Of a DNA stretch of 50,813 nucleotides, positions 33,945 to 42,987 are shown in pieces. The notes beneath the pieces are model-generated. The model made no database searches. It saw only the letters and a program-made list of their open reading frames with translations, and was not told the DNA's origin. This DNA comes from an uncultured Psychrobacillus sp. (GTDB lineage: Bacteria; Bacillota; Bacilli; Bacillales_A; Planococcaceae), in the NCBI GenBank assembly GCA_934234185.1, contig CAKQHO010000012.1, forward strand, positions 1 through 50,813. The letters run 5' to 3'. The first letter of the stretch is position 1. Every line of letters begins with the position of its first letter. The translations under genes were made by a program, and so were the position numbers.

Positions 33945-34307
33945 ATGCAAATCTTAGCTTATGAGCCCACCTGGGACAAGGCTATTTCCCAAAAAGATCG
34001 GGAGGAATTCGAAGCAATTTTTCACAGCTTGCTCGTATTTCCTCCCTTCACTGTTATTCGCCATGCTGTTAACCACAAAGGAGAACTTTTAGTTACCTCC
34101 ATTATTCATAATACAGCAGACCAAGAATTGGATTTTCATGCTATGAAAATTTCCTACCAAAAGGATGGACGGAAGATAGCCGAAGCTAAATTCACTCTTC
34201 CCTCTCATCTTATTCCGTCTAAAACAAGTATGCCCTGGACATTTATCTTTCCTGCTGGTAGCTGGCATGATGATCAAGCCGGGCTGGGAGAATTGTACTT
34301 TGGTTAA
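33945..34307 (+). CDS. SLAP-domain protein
   Basis: 120 aa. QILAYEPTWDKAISQKDREE, the FPPFTVIRHAVNHKGELLV centre and the C-terminal SLIPSK-MPWTFIFPAGS strand pattern match the SLAP domain, a small Firmicutes family tied to S-layer or accessory Sec export. It has no signal peptide. AAGGAGG lies before the ATG. It is divergent from the macrodomain gene and ends at its own terminator. Confidence 0.75.
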   Translation: MQILAYEPTWDKAISQKDREEFEAIFHSLLVFPPFTVIRHAVNHKGELLVTSIIHNTADQELDFHAMKISYQKDGRKIAEAKFTLPSHLIPSKTSMPWTFIFPAGSWHDDQAGLGELYFG

Positions 34308-34318
34308 AGTAAACATGA

Positions 34319-34352
34319 AAAAAGAGCCAACCTCTGAAAATTGGCTCTTTTT
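34319..34352 (+). terminator. Rho-independent terminator of the SLAP gene
   Basis: AAAAAGAGCCAA (34319-34330) with TTGGCTCTTTTT (34341-34352). It is symmetrical enough to stop the opposing peptide operon too. Confidence 0.85.
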
Positions 34353-34389
34353 CCATGAATATTGGGAGTTATATTAAATAGTTTTTCAA

Positions 34390-35235
34390 CTAATTAATAA
34401 CTAAGGAAACTTCTTGCAAAAACTTTCTCACATTTTGAAGATACAGCTCATTCTCCTCTAAATGCGGAGAGTGACCACTATGCTGATACTTTATATAGGT
34501 ATTATTTGGTATTCCTGCGGCAAGCTCATCAGAGCAAGCAACCGGAGTAATCCAATCATGTATACCAACAGTAATTAGCACCGGTACCTTAATTTCACCT
34601 AATCTATCAACTATATCAAAGGTTTTCTTATTCGTGCTGAAGGCATAATTATGGGTTTCAAAGTGGTAATAGATCTCTTCCATCCGCTTTTTAATTTTTT
34701 CTTCATCTACCACTACTGTGTATAGCGGTTGAATATCTGTGAAAATCTTTTTTAATTCTTCATTGGAGGCCATTCTTCCATCAAACAAACGCTCCAGCAT
34801 ATCGATATCTAAATTTGGTATGTTGGCGTCTACCGCTCTTCTGACAGAATCATCGTTATACTTGTTATTGGCAGCTGTATCCCTAAGCATGACACTTATG
34901 ACTCTTTGTGGATATGCAAGGACATATTCTAAAGCTAAGTAACCTCCGTAGCTGCCTCCTAATATATGAATCTTTTCAAGTCCCAGGCTCTCTCTAAAAG
35001 CATCTATGTCTGCTGTCCATTGGCCATGAGTATATGGGGGCTTGTCCTCTGATCGACCGCTTCCACGCATATCCATAAATATTAACTGGTATTGATCTCT
35101 AAGGGATGAAAAAGCCTTCACATCATTTTTACAATCCCCAAGTCCTGGTGCACCGTGGATAAAGAAAATTGTTTCACCAGTTGGATTCCCATGGATTTCA
35201 TAATATATTTGACAATCATTAATCTCTTTAAACAA
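34390..35235 (-). CDS. Alpha/beta hydrolase, proline iminopeptidase type (copy 2)
   Basis: 281 aa from a TTG at 35235, chosen because GGAAGGGG lies 9 bases upstream and the sequence then aligns end to end with its upstream paralogue (FKEINDCQIYYEIHG against YVTINGAQLYMEIYG). The longer frame from 35496 runs inside the paralogue. The TTG overlaps the paralogue stop by 8 bases. Motifs: oxyanion HGAPGLGD, nucleophile GGSYGG, acid in VGIHDWITP, histidine in SGHSPH. Peptidase family S33 enzymes release N-terminal proline or other residues from small peptides, which fits the peptide importer upstream. It is last in the operon. Confidence 0.88.
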   Translation of the reverse strand: MFKEINDCQIYYEIHGNPTGETIFFIHGAPGLGDCKNDVKAFSSLRDQYQLIFMDMRGSGRSEDKPPYTHGQWTADIDAFRESLGLEKIHILGGSYGGYLALEYVLAYPQRVISVMLRDTAANNKYNDDSVRRAVDANIPNLDIDMLERLFDGRMASNEELKKIFTDIQPLYTVVVDEEKIKKRMEEIYYHFETHNYAFSTNKKTFDIVDRLGEIKVPVLITVGIHDWITPVACSDELAAGIPNNTYIKYQHSGHSPHLEENELYLQNVRKFLQEVSLVIN

Positions 35236-36109
35236 TGGATAGTTCCCCTTCCTCCCACTTAAATCGCTGTTTAGTGGTAGTAAATTCATCATGTAAAAAT
35301 CGTTGTAGTATAGCAATGAAGTCATTCGGTATTTCACGAACAAAGGAATGGCCGTATTCCTGAAATACAATGAAAATTGCTTGTGGCAAGGCATTATATA
35401 TTTTTTCTCCACATTCTGGAGGGGTAATCCAGTCCTTTTCCCCCGAGGTGACAAGTACCTTGCAAGAAAGATCCTTAAGTTTAGGAAGCATATCAAAGGT
35501 TATTAGGTTTTTAAATGCAACGTTATGCGTTTCATAATGAAAATAAATTGAATTTAATCGTTCCTCCGCCTTTACCGGGTCGAAGTCTTTGACATATAAC
35601 GGCTGTATTTTTTTATACAATATCTTAAAATCTTCATTTGATTGGACTTCACCATTAAATAAACGAGTGAGCTCCACAAGTGTAATATCAATTTTCGCTT
35701 CAACTGCATTTCTGATAGCAACCCCGGAATTCCGGTCATCCGGGCTAGTAACATTGAGTATTAAATATTCCACATTTTCTGGATACTTAACCGCATATTC
35801 CTGTGCAAGGAATCCTCCATAAGAGGAACCTAGAAGAATTAACTTATCGAGATGAAAGTTTTTACGAATTTCCTCTATATCCTCCACCCATTGTTCATGA
35901 GAATAGGGGGGTGTATCCGAAGAACGTCCAGAGCCTCGTAAATCGACAAACACCAGCTTAAATTCACTCTCTAGTTTTTCTTTAAATGTGAAAATATCTC
36001 CCCTACAGTCTCCCATCCCTGGGCCACCATGCAGAAATAAGATAGAACGTTCATTTTGCTCCCCGTATATTTCCATGTATAATTGTGCCCCGTTAATCGT
36101 CACATACAT
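35228..36109 (-). CDS. Alpha/beta hydrolase, proline iminopeptidase type (copy 1)
   Basis: 293-aa S33-type hydrolase. Oxyanion loop HGGPGMGD (residue about 28), nucleophile GSSYGG (about 95), acid in TSGEKDWITP (about 222) and histidine in YGHSFVR (about 255). The cap domain lies between about 115 and 205. It follows the DppC-like permease by 11 bases and is a tandem duplicate of the next gene. A cytoplasmic aminopeptidase acting on imported di- or tripeptides is the likely role. Confidence 0.9.
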   Translation of the reverse strand: MYVTINGAQLYMEIYGEQNERSILFLHGGPGMGDCRGDIFTFKEKLESEFKLVFVDLRGSGRSSDTPPYSHEQWVEDIEEIRKNFHLDKLILLGSSYGGFLAQEYAVKYPENVEYLILNVTSPDDRNSGVAIRNAVEAKIDITLVELTRLFNGEVQSNEDFKILYKKIQPLYVKDFDPVKAEERLNSIYFHYETHNVAFKNLITFDMLPKLKDLSCKVLVTSGEKDWITPPECGEKIYNALPQAIFIVFQEYGHSFVREIPNDFIAILQRFLHDEFTTTKQRFKWEEGELSIV

Positions 36110-36120
36110 TTTTGAACCTC

Positions 36121-37011
36121 CTATTTCGAACTAAGATGTTTTGGGTCTAAAGCATCTCTTAGACCGTCTCCTAAAAAGTTATATGCCAAAACTACTAACG
36201 TAATAGCTACTCCAGGCAATACTCCTAGTACGGGTGCCGTCCAAATATACTGCTGTGCATTTTGCAGCATATTCCCCCAAGTAGCAGTTGGCGGCTCAAT
36301 ACCAAGCCCTAAATAGCTAATGGCACTTTCTGTAAGGATCGCCCAAGCAATTCCTAGGGTGGAAGAAACAATAATGGAGGGGATAATCTGCGGAACTATG
36401 TGACGGCCTAAAATACGGAATTTACCTGCTCCTATCGACCTCGATGCTTCTATAAACTCGCTCTCCTTCCATTTAAGGGTCTCCCCATAGATAACTCGAG
36501 CTATTTCCATCCAAGAGGTGAAGGCAATTACCATCACAACCATCATTGGGCTTTTCCCTAAGACAGTTAAGGCAACTAAAGCCAGGAAAAAGTTAGGAAT
36601 TGAAAGCATTGCTTCCGTAAATCTCATAAAAACAGCTTCAATGATTCCACCAAAATAAGCTGCTACTGCCCCTATGACCGCTCCAATAATAATGGTAATT
36701 AGCATTGCACCTAAACCAACAAGGAGTGTAATTCTCCCTCCTTGCATCATACGACTGAATACATCTCGTCCTAAATCATCTGTTCCCATTGGATGTGCCA
36801 AGCTCCACCCCTGTAGCATATTTGCAGGGTCTATGTCATATGGGCTAAGCTTCCAAAGGAATGGACCAATAAAAACGACGATATGTACGATTGCTAAAAA
36901 TACCAACGCAATTACTGCAGCCTTATTCTTTTTAAACCGAGTCCATGCGGTAGCCTTTTTAATTTCTAGGCTTTTCGGTTGAACAATCCCCACATTTGAG
37001 ACACCTTCCAT
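36121..37011 (-). CDS. dppC: Peptide ABC permease, DppC/OppC type
   Basis: 296-aa second permease from the ATG at 37011 (AGGTGG upstream); a GTG at 37023 is unlikely. An N-terminal RFKKNKAA precedes the first membrane segment, HPMGTDDLGRDVFSRMMQGGR is the usual DppC hallmark, and EASRSIGAGKFRILGRHI is the ATPase-docking loop near residue 190. About six membrane segments. It follows the DppB-like gene and precedes the two hydrolases. Confidence 0.93.
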   Translation of the reverse strand: MEGVSNVGIVQPKSLEIKKATAWTRFKKNKAAVIALVFLAIVHIVVFIGPFLWKLSPYDIDPANMLQGWSLAHPMGTDDLGRDVFSRMMQGGRITLLVGLGAMLITIIIGAVIGAVAAYFGGIIEAVFMRFTEAMLSIPNFFLALVALTVLGKSPMMVVMVIAFTSWMEIARVIYGETLKWKESEFIEASRSIGAGKFRILGRHIVPQIIPSIIVSSTLGIAWAILTESAISYLGLGIEPPTATWGNMLQNAQQYIWTAPVLGVLPGVAITLVVLAYNFLGDGLRDALDPKHLSSK

Positions 37012-37040
37012 GTTAAGCACCACCTACATTATTGATAAAA

Positions 37041-37976
37041 TTAGAACGTTTTAACACGCGGGTCCAATTTTGAATAAATAATATCTACTATAAAGTTTGA
37101 GAGAATTACGATCACCGTCACAAAAACAGTGACACCCATAATTACGTTATAATCTCTGCCTTGGGAGGCTTCTACTATTAAACGCCCCATTCCCGGCCAA
37201 CCAAAAACTGATTCTACAATCACTGCACCACCCAATAGTCTTGGTATTAATACTCCGATGATAGAGATTACCGGGATGAGCCCATTACGTAAGGCATGAA
37301 AATAAATAACTGTTCTTTCCTTAGCCCCTTTAGCCCTCGCAGTTCGTATATAGTTTTGGCTTATCACCTCAAGCATAGATGATCGTGTAAACCTAACAAT
37401 GGTAGGCAACGTAGAGGTGGCTAGTACTGCAATTGGCAGCACCATACTTTTCACTTTATCAACCAACGAAGTGTCACCAACCCCAGATGAAGGTAATATT
37501 TGAAGCTCTACCGCAAAGAACAAAACAAAGATTATAGCCATCCAAAAGGAGGGTACAGATAGCCCCACTACACTTCCAAGATTAATAAGATAATCCGTTT
37601 TCGTATTCCTACGCATCGCTGCCCAAACACCAAAAAGAATTCCTAGTATAATCGAAACAACTAGCGTGACCACCGTGAGCTGTAATGTATAAGGGAGTCT
37701 TTCCATGATTCTTTCGGTTACAGGCTGTCCACTAGATAAAGAAACACCTAAATCGCCCTTCACCGCCTGAACCAACCATTCGGTATATCTAACAAAAATT
37801 GGATCATTTAATCCCAATTGCTCTGCAATAGCAGCTCGTTCTTCAGCTGTTGCATCCATCCTCATCATCGAGGAAGGTCCGCCTGGAGAAAGATTCATGA
37901 TAAAAAAAGTAATAATACTTACTAATAAGACTAAAATAATACTTTGACTAAGCCTGTTTAAAGTAAATTTAAGCAT
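37041..37976 (-). CDS. dppB: Peptide ABC permease, DppB/OppB type
   Basis: 311-aa first permease with about six membrane segments. NLSPGGPSSM after the first helix and the docking loop RTARAKGAKERTVIYFHALRN near residue 210 are typical of DppB. GAGGAGG precedes the ATG. It is separated from the binding-protein gene by 74 bases containing a hairpin at 38022. Confidence 0.93.
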   Translation of the reverse strand: MLKFTLNRLSQSIILVLLVSIITFFIMNLSPGGPSSMMRMDATAEERAAIAEQLGLNDPIFVRYTEWLVQAVKGDLGVSLSSGQPVTERIMERLPYTLQLTVVTLVVSIILGILFGVWAAMRRNTKTDYLINLGSVVGLSVPSFWMAIIFVLFFAVELQILPSSGVGDTSLVDKVKSMVLPIAVLATSTLPTIVRFTRSSMLEVISQNYIRTARAKGAKERTVIYFHALRNGLIPVISIIGVLIPRLLGGAVIVESVFGWPGMGRLIVEASQGRDYNVIMGVTVFVTVIVILSNFIVDIIYSKLDPRVKTF

Positions 37977-38021
37977 GTGAACTTAACCTCCTCAGGCAGA
38001 CAACTTATGAAAAAGGAAAGA

Positions 38022-38035
38022 CGAGAAATTTCTCG
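38022..38035 (-). terminator. Hairpin between binding-protein and permease genes
   Basis: CGAGAAATTTCTCG is a perfect palindrome flanked by CTTT and GAAAAGG, just after the binding-protein stop. It may stabilise the upstream message or lower permease expression, as with the hairpin at 4936. Confidence 0.5.
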
Positions 38036-38050
38036 CCTTTTATTCATTTT

Positions 38051-39670
38051 TTACTCGTTGATATACCATTCATTGATATAATTTAGATTCGCTCCAAAGT
38101 AAATTTCGGATAATCCACCTAGTTTTTTGTTACGTACTTGGACTTCCTGTGGATACCATAGATAGATATATGGCAGCTCCTCTGCCACGTATTCCTGCAC
38201 CTTTTTGTAAACCTCTGCACGATCAGCTATCTCACTCGTTGTTTGGCCTTGTCTTAAAAGTTCATCTAGCTCATCACTTTGATAGCCAGGGATGTTATTT
38301 CCAGTCTTCGCATTCTCAGAAGCGTATTGCGCGTATACGTCTGGATCTGTAGGATATGACCACCAGTTAAGTGCCATCTCATAATCACGCTCGATGATGT
38401 TCTTTTGAATCATTGCATTCCATTCTAAAACATTTAACTTTACATCAAACCCGACCTTAATCAGGTATTGCTGTACCAATTGAGCGATTTGCTCCAAATC
38501 TCCTTGGATTGCTATATCGAAGTTGATAACAAATTTTTCCCCATTCTTATCCACAAATCCATCTCCATTGGAATCTTCCCATCCTGCTTCCTTCAACAAT
38601 GCTTTCGCTGTTTCGACATTATAATCATACTGCTTTACATCGTCTGTATAATAAGCTTCCTGGTTAGGCGTAATCGGTCCGGTAGCTATTTTTCCGTAGC
38701 CTTGAAGTACCGAATCGATAATTGCTTGGCGATCGATTGCATGAGCTACTGCTTGTCGAACCTTTACGTCCTGATAGCGCTCATCCTCTTGATTTAAAGA
38801 AATCCAAAAGTAACGTGTAATATCTGAAGGAACTGTTGTCAGATTGTTTGCACTATCTACTCGAGCTAGAGAAGCTTTGTCCTCTAAAACAAAGATATCC
38901 AATTCATTGCTTAACGCTTGAGCAATTTGTGTATTTACATCTGGCACAATTTTATACACCACTTTATCTAGGTTTGGAGCACCGTCAAAGTATTCTTCGT
39001 TTTTAACTAATGTCACACTTTGTCCTGACAGGTAATTATCCACTTTAAACGGACCGGTACCCACAGGGTTTTTCTTATTAAATTCTGTGTAATTCCATAC
39101 ATCGTCCACAGATCCTAAAATATGCTCTGGCATAATCTCTGAATTAAATGCTAGATAAGAGGGAAGTGCTGCCCACGCACGCTCTAAATGAAATTCGACT
39201 GTGAAGTCATTTACTGCCACTACTTCCTTTAAAGACTTATAGTTTGAAGCTCCGTTTGAACCTAATGATTCATTTAGCACTAGATTATTAAACGTAAAAG
39301 CTACGTCCTCCGAAGTAAACTGCTCCCCATCATGCCATTTCACATCATCACGTAAAGTAAACGTCCAAACTAATCCATCCTCTGAAGTAGTCCATTCCTT
39401 TGCAAGGGATGGTGCTGGAGCCAAATCTTTTCCAGGCTTTGTAAGACCAGAGAAAATAATTCGGTTAACTACGTTTGACTCTGCATATGCATTTGGGTGC
39501 CAAGTATTAAAGGTAGGATCCGCCGTAATCGGCATAGATACAGTCCCTCCAGCTTTAGGCTCTCCACCATTAGGGGCATCTGCAGAGGTCTCCTTTTCTT
39601 TTTCACTACAAGCAGCAAGTATACAAATGAATACTACTATTAATGATAGGAACCAATATTGTTTTTTCAT
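38051..39670 (-). CDS. dppA: Peptide-binding lipoprotein, SBP family 5
   Basis: 539-aa extracellular substrate-binding protein. The signal peptide ends with the lipobox ILAAC, lipid-modified cysteine at residue 21. Family 5 landmarks include NVVNRIIFSGLTK, WTFTLRDDVKWHDGEQFTSEDVAFT and NPVGTGPFKVDNYLSG. The dppA symbol here means the E. coli-style binding protein; B. subtilis uses that name for another enzyme. The operon context points to dipeptides or small peptides, but family 5 also binds nickel and some sugars. Confidence 0.92.
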   Translation of the reverse strand: MKKQYWFLSLIVVFICILAACSEKEKETSADAPNGGEPKAGGTVSMPITADPTFNTWHPNAYAESNVVNRIIFSGLTKPGKDLAPAPSLAKEWTTSEDGLVWTFTLRDDVKWHDGEQFTSEDVAFTFNNLVLNESLGSNGASNYKSLKEVVAVNDFTVEFHLERAWAALPSYLAFNSEIMPEHILGSVDDVWNYTEFNKKNPVGTGPFKVDNYLSGQSVTLVKNEEYFDGAPNLDKVVYKIVPDVNTQIAQALSNELDIFVLEDKASLARVDSANNLTTVPSDITRYFWISLNQEDERYQDVKVRQAVAHAIDRQAIIDSVLQGYGKIATGPITPNQEAYYTDDVKQYDYNVETAKALLKEAGWEDSNGDGFVDKNGEKFVINFDIAIQGDLEQIAQLVQQYLIKVGFDVKLNVLEWNAMIQKNIIERDYEMALNWWSYPTDPDVYAQYASENAKTGNNIPGYQSDELDELLRQGQTTSEIADRAEVYKKVQEYVAEELPYIYLWYPQEVQVRNKKLGGLSEIYFGANLNYINEWYINE

Positions 39671-39683
39671 CCCTATTTCCCCC

Positions 39684-40916
39684 TTATTTCACCCAAGTTT
39701 CTTTTAAAACACGCATCACGTTTCCACCCATAACTTTTCGGATATCCTCGCGGCTGTAGCCATGCTTCACTAGCCAACGAATAACATTTGGATAAGCTTC
39801 CGCTGGGTTTTCCAAACCTTTTACATACTCTACTTCTTCAAATTGTGGACCAGCATGGGAAGAGCTAATAGATAGAGCTCCAGAAAACACATGATGTAGA
39901 CCAACATGATCCCCAAATAACGTATCTAGACCAAATGCAACATGGTCAATTCCACAAAGCTTTACTGTATACTCAAAATGCTCCATTACCGACTCAATAG
40001 AATGCTCTGGATGATTTGCAGTAAGAGTAGTATGTGGTGCTGATTCAATCCCGATAACTCCACCTTTTTCAGCACACATCTTTAATACATCGTCTGGCTT
40101 CATTCGGCTTGTATCCCATAATCCTCTTGCTCCGACGTGAGTGATAAAGATTGGTTTTGTACTATGCTGGATAACATCACGTGCCGTTTGATCTCCACAA
40201 TGCGAAACATCAATGGTCATCCCAAGCTTGTTCATTCGTTCTACAACTTTATGTCCAAAAACAGTAAGTCCAGAGTCATTTTTTTCACGTAATCCTGATC
40301 CTAATGCATTTGCCTCAGAGTACGCTATCCCCATCACACGAACTCCTAAACCGTAAAGAACATCCACTCGGTCTATCTCATTTTCAATTTGAGTAGCTGA
40401 TTCAAGAGAAGTTACAAATGCAATTTTCCCTTCTTTCTTTGCACGGTAGATATCTTCAAGTGATTCTGCTCGAATGACCATATCCTGATGAGCGAAGTCG
40501 CTGTAACGAATACCCAGATCATGGATGACATCATTCCATTTCCAGCCTGCATTAGATGTAATGAATGCTGTTCCATCCATGTAATTTTCGAATACTACAT
40601 CTAAGCCAGATACACTTAATCCTTCATAACCTGTCCAATCACGTCCCTGTCTACGAAACTCAAAGATTTCATCTAGATTCTCTGGCGTGATAAACGTATG
40701 TTCATGCAAGGAAATAATAAGTTCCTCTTCAATAATTTTTTGTACCTCTTGCTCTTCATTCTCCGAGATTTCATAGATATAAGGCTCGACTCTACCAAGC
40801 TCTTTTGCCAGCTTGTAAGGCTTATAGTCTGCTCCTTCCTCCAAGAACTGAAAAGATTTATATCCTTTATAGGTTGGTTTTGCTTTTACTCCTGTATAAT
40901 CAACTGTTTTTTCCAT
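39684..40916 (-). CDS. Membrane dipeptidase (peptidase M19) family, variant
   Basis: 410-aa TIM-barrel metal hydrolase. Family M19 ligands seen: glutamate in SLESATQI, histidine in IDVSHCGD and in ITHVGARGLWD, and aspartate in FGLDTLFGD. The N-terminal HxD site reads HEH (LHEHTFI near residue 70), so one metal ligand is altered. The first 65 residues form an extra segment. M19 enzymes split dipeptides, including ones with a D-residue at the C-terminus. There is no signal peptide, so it should act on peptides brought in by the importer encoded on either side. Confidence 0.8.
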   Translation of the reverse strand: MEKTVDYTGVKAKPTYKGYKSFQFLEEGADYKPYKLAKELGRVEPYIYEISENEEQEVQKIIEEELIISLHEHTFITPENLDEIFEFRRQGRDWTGYEGLSVSGLDVVFENYMDGTAFITSNAGWKWNDVIHDLGIRYSDFAHQDMVIRAESLEDIYRAKKEGKIAFVTSLESATQIENEIDRVDVLYGLGVRVMGIAYSEANALGSGLREKNDSGLTVFGHKVVERMNKLGMTIDVSHCGDQTARDVIQHSTKPIFITHVGARGLWDTSRMKPDDVLKMCAEKGGVIGIESAPHTTLTANHPEHSIESVMEHFEYTVKLCGIDHVAFGLDTLFGDHVGLHHVFSGALSISSSHAGPQFEEVEYVKGLENPAEAYPNVIRWLVKHGYSREDIRKVMGGNVMRVLKETWVK

Positions 40917-40942
40917 TTCATTACACCTCTTTATATATTTTC

Positions 40943-41995
40943 TTATTTTTTTGTTATAATAGAGGAAGATCTATTTTCTAAGGGATAGTGACACGCAACT
41001 AAACTACCATCTGAATATTCAGATAGTTTAGGAGGCACAGTTTTACACTGCTCCGTTGCAAATGCACATCTCGGATGAAAACGACAACCTGTTGGGGGAT
41101 TAGAAGGAGATGGAATTTCACCCGCCAAGATGATTTTTTCCCTTCTTTTCCTCGGATCTGCTATTGGATTTGTATCCATTAATGCTTGTGTATATGGATG
41201 TAGAGGACTTTCAAAGATTTTTTCTGTCTCGCCTATTTCTACCAGTTCTCCTAAGTACATGACACCCACTCGATCTGAAATATGCTTCACTACATTTAAT
41301 CCATGAGCAATAAATAAATAAGTTAAATTTAACTCCTTTTGTAGCTGCTTTAGAAGATTTATCACTTGAGCTTGAACTGAAACATCTAATGCGGATACTG
41401 CTTCGTCTGCTAGGATAAATTTGGGATTTAAGGCGATTGCCCTTGCAATACCTACCCTCTGTCTTTGGCCACCAGACATTTCATGGGGGTATGCATTTCT
41501 TTTTTCTGGGTCGAGCCCCACCAGCTTCATTAACTCAATTACTCGTTCTTCTCTTTCTTTTCCCTTGTGTACATGATGGACAGAGAAAGGCTCTGCAATA
41601 ATATCGATAATCTTCATCCGTGGATTTAAAGAGCTCATAGGATCTTGAAAAACAACTTGAAGATCCTTCCGAATACTTCTCTTATCCTTAGAATTCAATT
41701 GAAGTATATTTTTGTTTTCAAATAAGATATTTCCTTCCGTAGGAGGAATTAAATTGACAATCATTCTTCCTAACGTAGATTTTCCAGACCCCGATTCTCC
41801 TACAAGCCCAAATGTTTCACCTTTTTTAATCGTAAAAGATACATCATCAACCGCCTTAATATAATCCTTTTTTAAAAATGCTCCCTCCCTTTTTACTGAA
41901 AAATATTTCTTTAAGTTTTGGACAACAATCAAATCCTCCTTCTGTTGATCCACCTCCTTTGATAAACTAATTGTGGTAGTTGCTGTATCACTCAT
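40943..41995 (-). CDS. dppF: Peptide ABC transporter ATPase, OppF/DppF type
   Basis: 350 aa from the ATG at 41995, with GGAGG 8 bases ahead; it overlaps the upstream ATPase by 8 bases. Walker A GESGSGKST, signature MSGGQRQRVGIARA, Walker B ILADEAVSALD and switch IAHGLNVV, where the usual HD pair reads HG. The C-terminal oligopeptide extension (GCRFHPRCAFATEQC) may bind an iron-sulfur cluster, as in related ATPases. It couples ATP hydrolysis to the two permeases. Confidence 0.94.
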   Translation of the reverse strand: MSDTATTTISLSKEVDQQKEDLIVVQNLKKYFSVKREGAFLKKDYIKAVDDVSFTIKKGETFGLVGESGSGKSTLGRMIVNLIPPTEGNILFENKNILQLNSKDKRSIRKDLQVVFQDPMSSLNPRMKIIDIIAEPFSVHHVHKGKEREERVIELMKLVGLDPEKRNAYPHEMSGGQRQRVGIARAIALNPKFILADEAVSALDVSVQAQVINLLKQLQKELNLTYLFIAHGLNVVKHISDRVGVMYLGELVEIGETEKIFESPLHPYTQALMDTNPIADPRKRREKIILAGEIPSPSNPPTGCRFHPRCAFATEQCKTVPPKLSEYSDGSLVACHYPLENRSSSIITKK

Positions 41996-42977
41996 GTAAA
42001 ACACCTCCATTGGTCACACCAGGCAGCCAACAAGCAACTCTTCGCCCAGATAATTCTTTTAAATCAGGTTCCTCTATAAAGCATTTTTCTACTGCATATG
42101 GACAACGAGTGTTATAGCGACACCCCTGCGGAAGACTTAGTAGAGAAGGAATAGATCCTGGAATAGAAGGTAATTCTTCTTCTCTTCTACCAATTTTAGG
42201 TATTGAATCTAATAATCCTTTCGTATATGGATGAAGTGGTTTGTCGAAAATTTCAAAGACATTTCCAATTTCGATTACCCTACCTGCATACATAACGATT
42301 ATTTTATCTGCCATTTCAGCGGCTACTCCCATGTCATGAGTAATCAAGATTATGGACATATTTAATTCTTCTTTTAAGCGACCAAGTAGGGATAGGATTT
42401 GGGATTCAATAGTTACATCTAAGGCAGTTGTAGGCTCATCTGCAATAAGGAGTTTTGGATTACAGGAGAGCGCCATCGCTATCATAATGCGTTGCCTCAT
42501 TCCACCTGACAATTCATGTGGAAATTGCTCAAGCCTCTTTGTTGGATCAGAGACTCCTACCAAATTTAGAAGCTCCAAGGCACGCTTTTTACAATCTTCC
42601 TTAGAAAGGTCTTGATGAATGCGAATACACTCGATAATTTGTTTACCTATCTTCATTACTGGATTAAGAGCGCTCATTGGCTCTTGAAATATCATGGATA
42701 TTTCTTTTCCACGAATACCCCTTATTTCTTCTACTGATTTTTGTAGAATTGAGTTACCCTCAAACTTAATATCACCACCTAGGTAAATACCATTTTCATA
42801 TTCTATTAATTTCATAATGGCCAGACTAGTAACGCTTTTTCCACTTCCAGACTCACCAACTATACAAATCGTTTCACCTTGAGATAATTCGAAGTCTATA
42901 GAATCAATTGCCTTAATAGTTGAGCTATCAGTTTTAAAGCCGACTGAAAGATTCTGCACTTCTAACAGTTTTTGCAT
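41988..42977 (-). CDS. dppD: Peptide ABC transporter ATPase, OppD/DppD type
   Basis: 329 aa. Walker A GESGSGKSV, signature LSGGMRQRIMIAMAL, Walker B LIADEPTTALD, switch ITHDMGV and the C-terminal extension GCRYNTRCPYAVEKC. It lies 10 bases downstream of the XRE-cupin regulator. With OppF it forms the heterodimeric motor of the importer. Confidence 0.94.
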   Translation of the reverse strand: MQKLLEVQNLSVGFKTDSSTIKAIDSIDFELSQGETICIVGESGSGKSVTSLAIMKLIEYENGIYLGGDIKFEGNSILQKSVEEIRGIRGKEISMIFQEPMSALNPVMKIGKQIIECIRIHQDLSKEDCKKRALELLNLVGVSDPTKRLEQFPHELSGGMRQRIMIAMALSCNPKLLIADEPTTALDVTIESQILSLLGRLKEELNMSIILITHDMGVAAEMADKIIVMYAGRVIEIGNVFEIFDKPLHPYTKGLLDSIPKIGRREEELPSIPGSIPSLLSLPQGCRYNTRCPYAVEKCFIEEPDLKELSGRRVACWLPGVTNGGVLHE

Positions 42978-42987
42978 GACATCCCTC

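Noticed and set aside
35236..35496. N-terminal extension of the second alpha/beta hydrolase
   Set aside because: These codons overlap the upstream paralogue in another frame and do not align with the family; the TTG at 35235 has a proper site.
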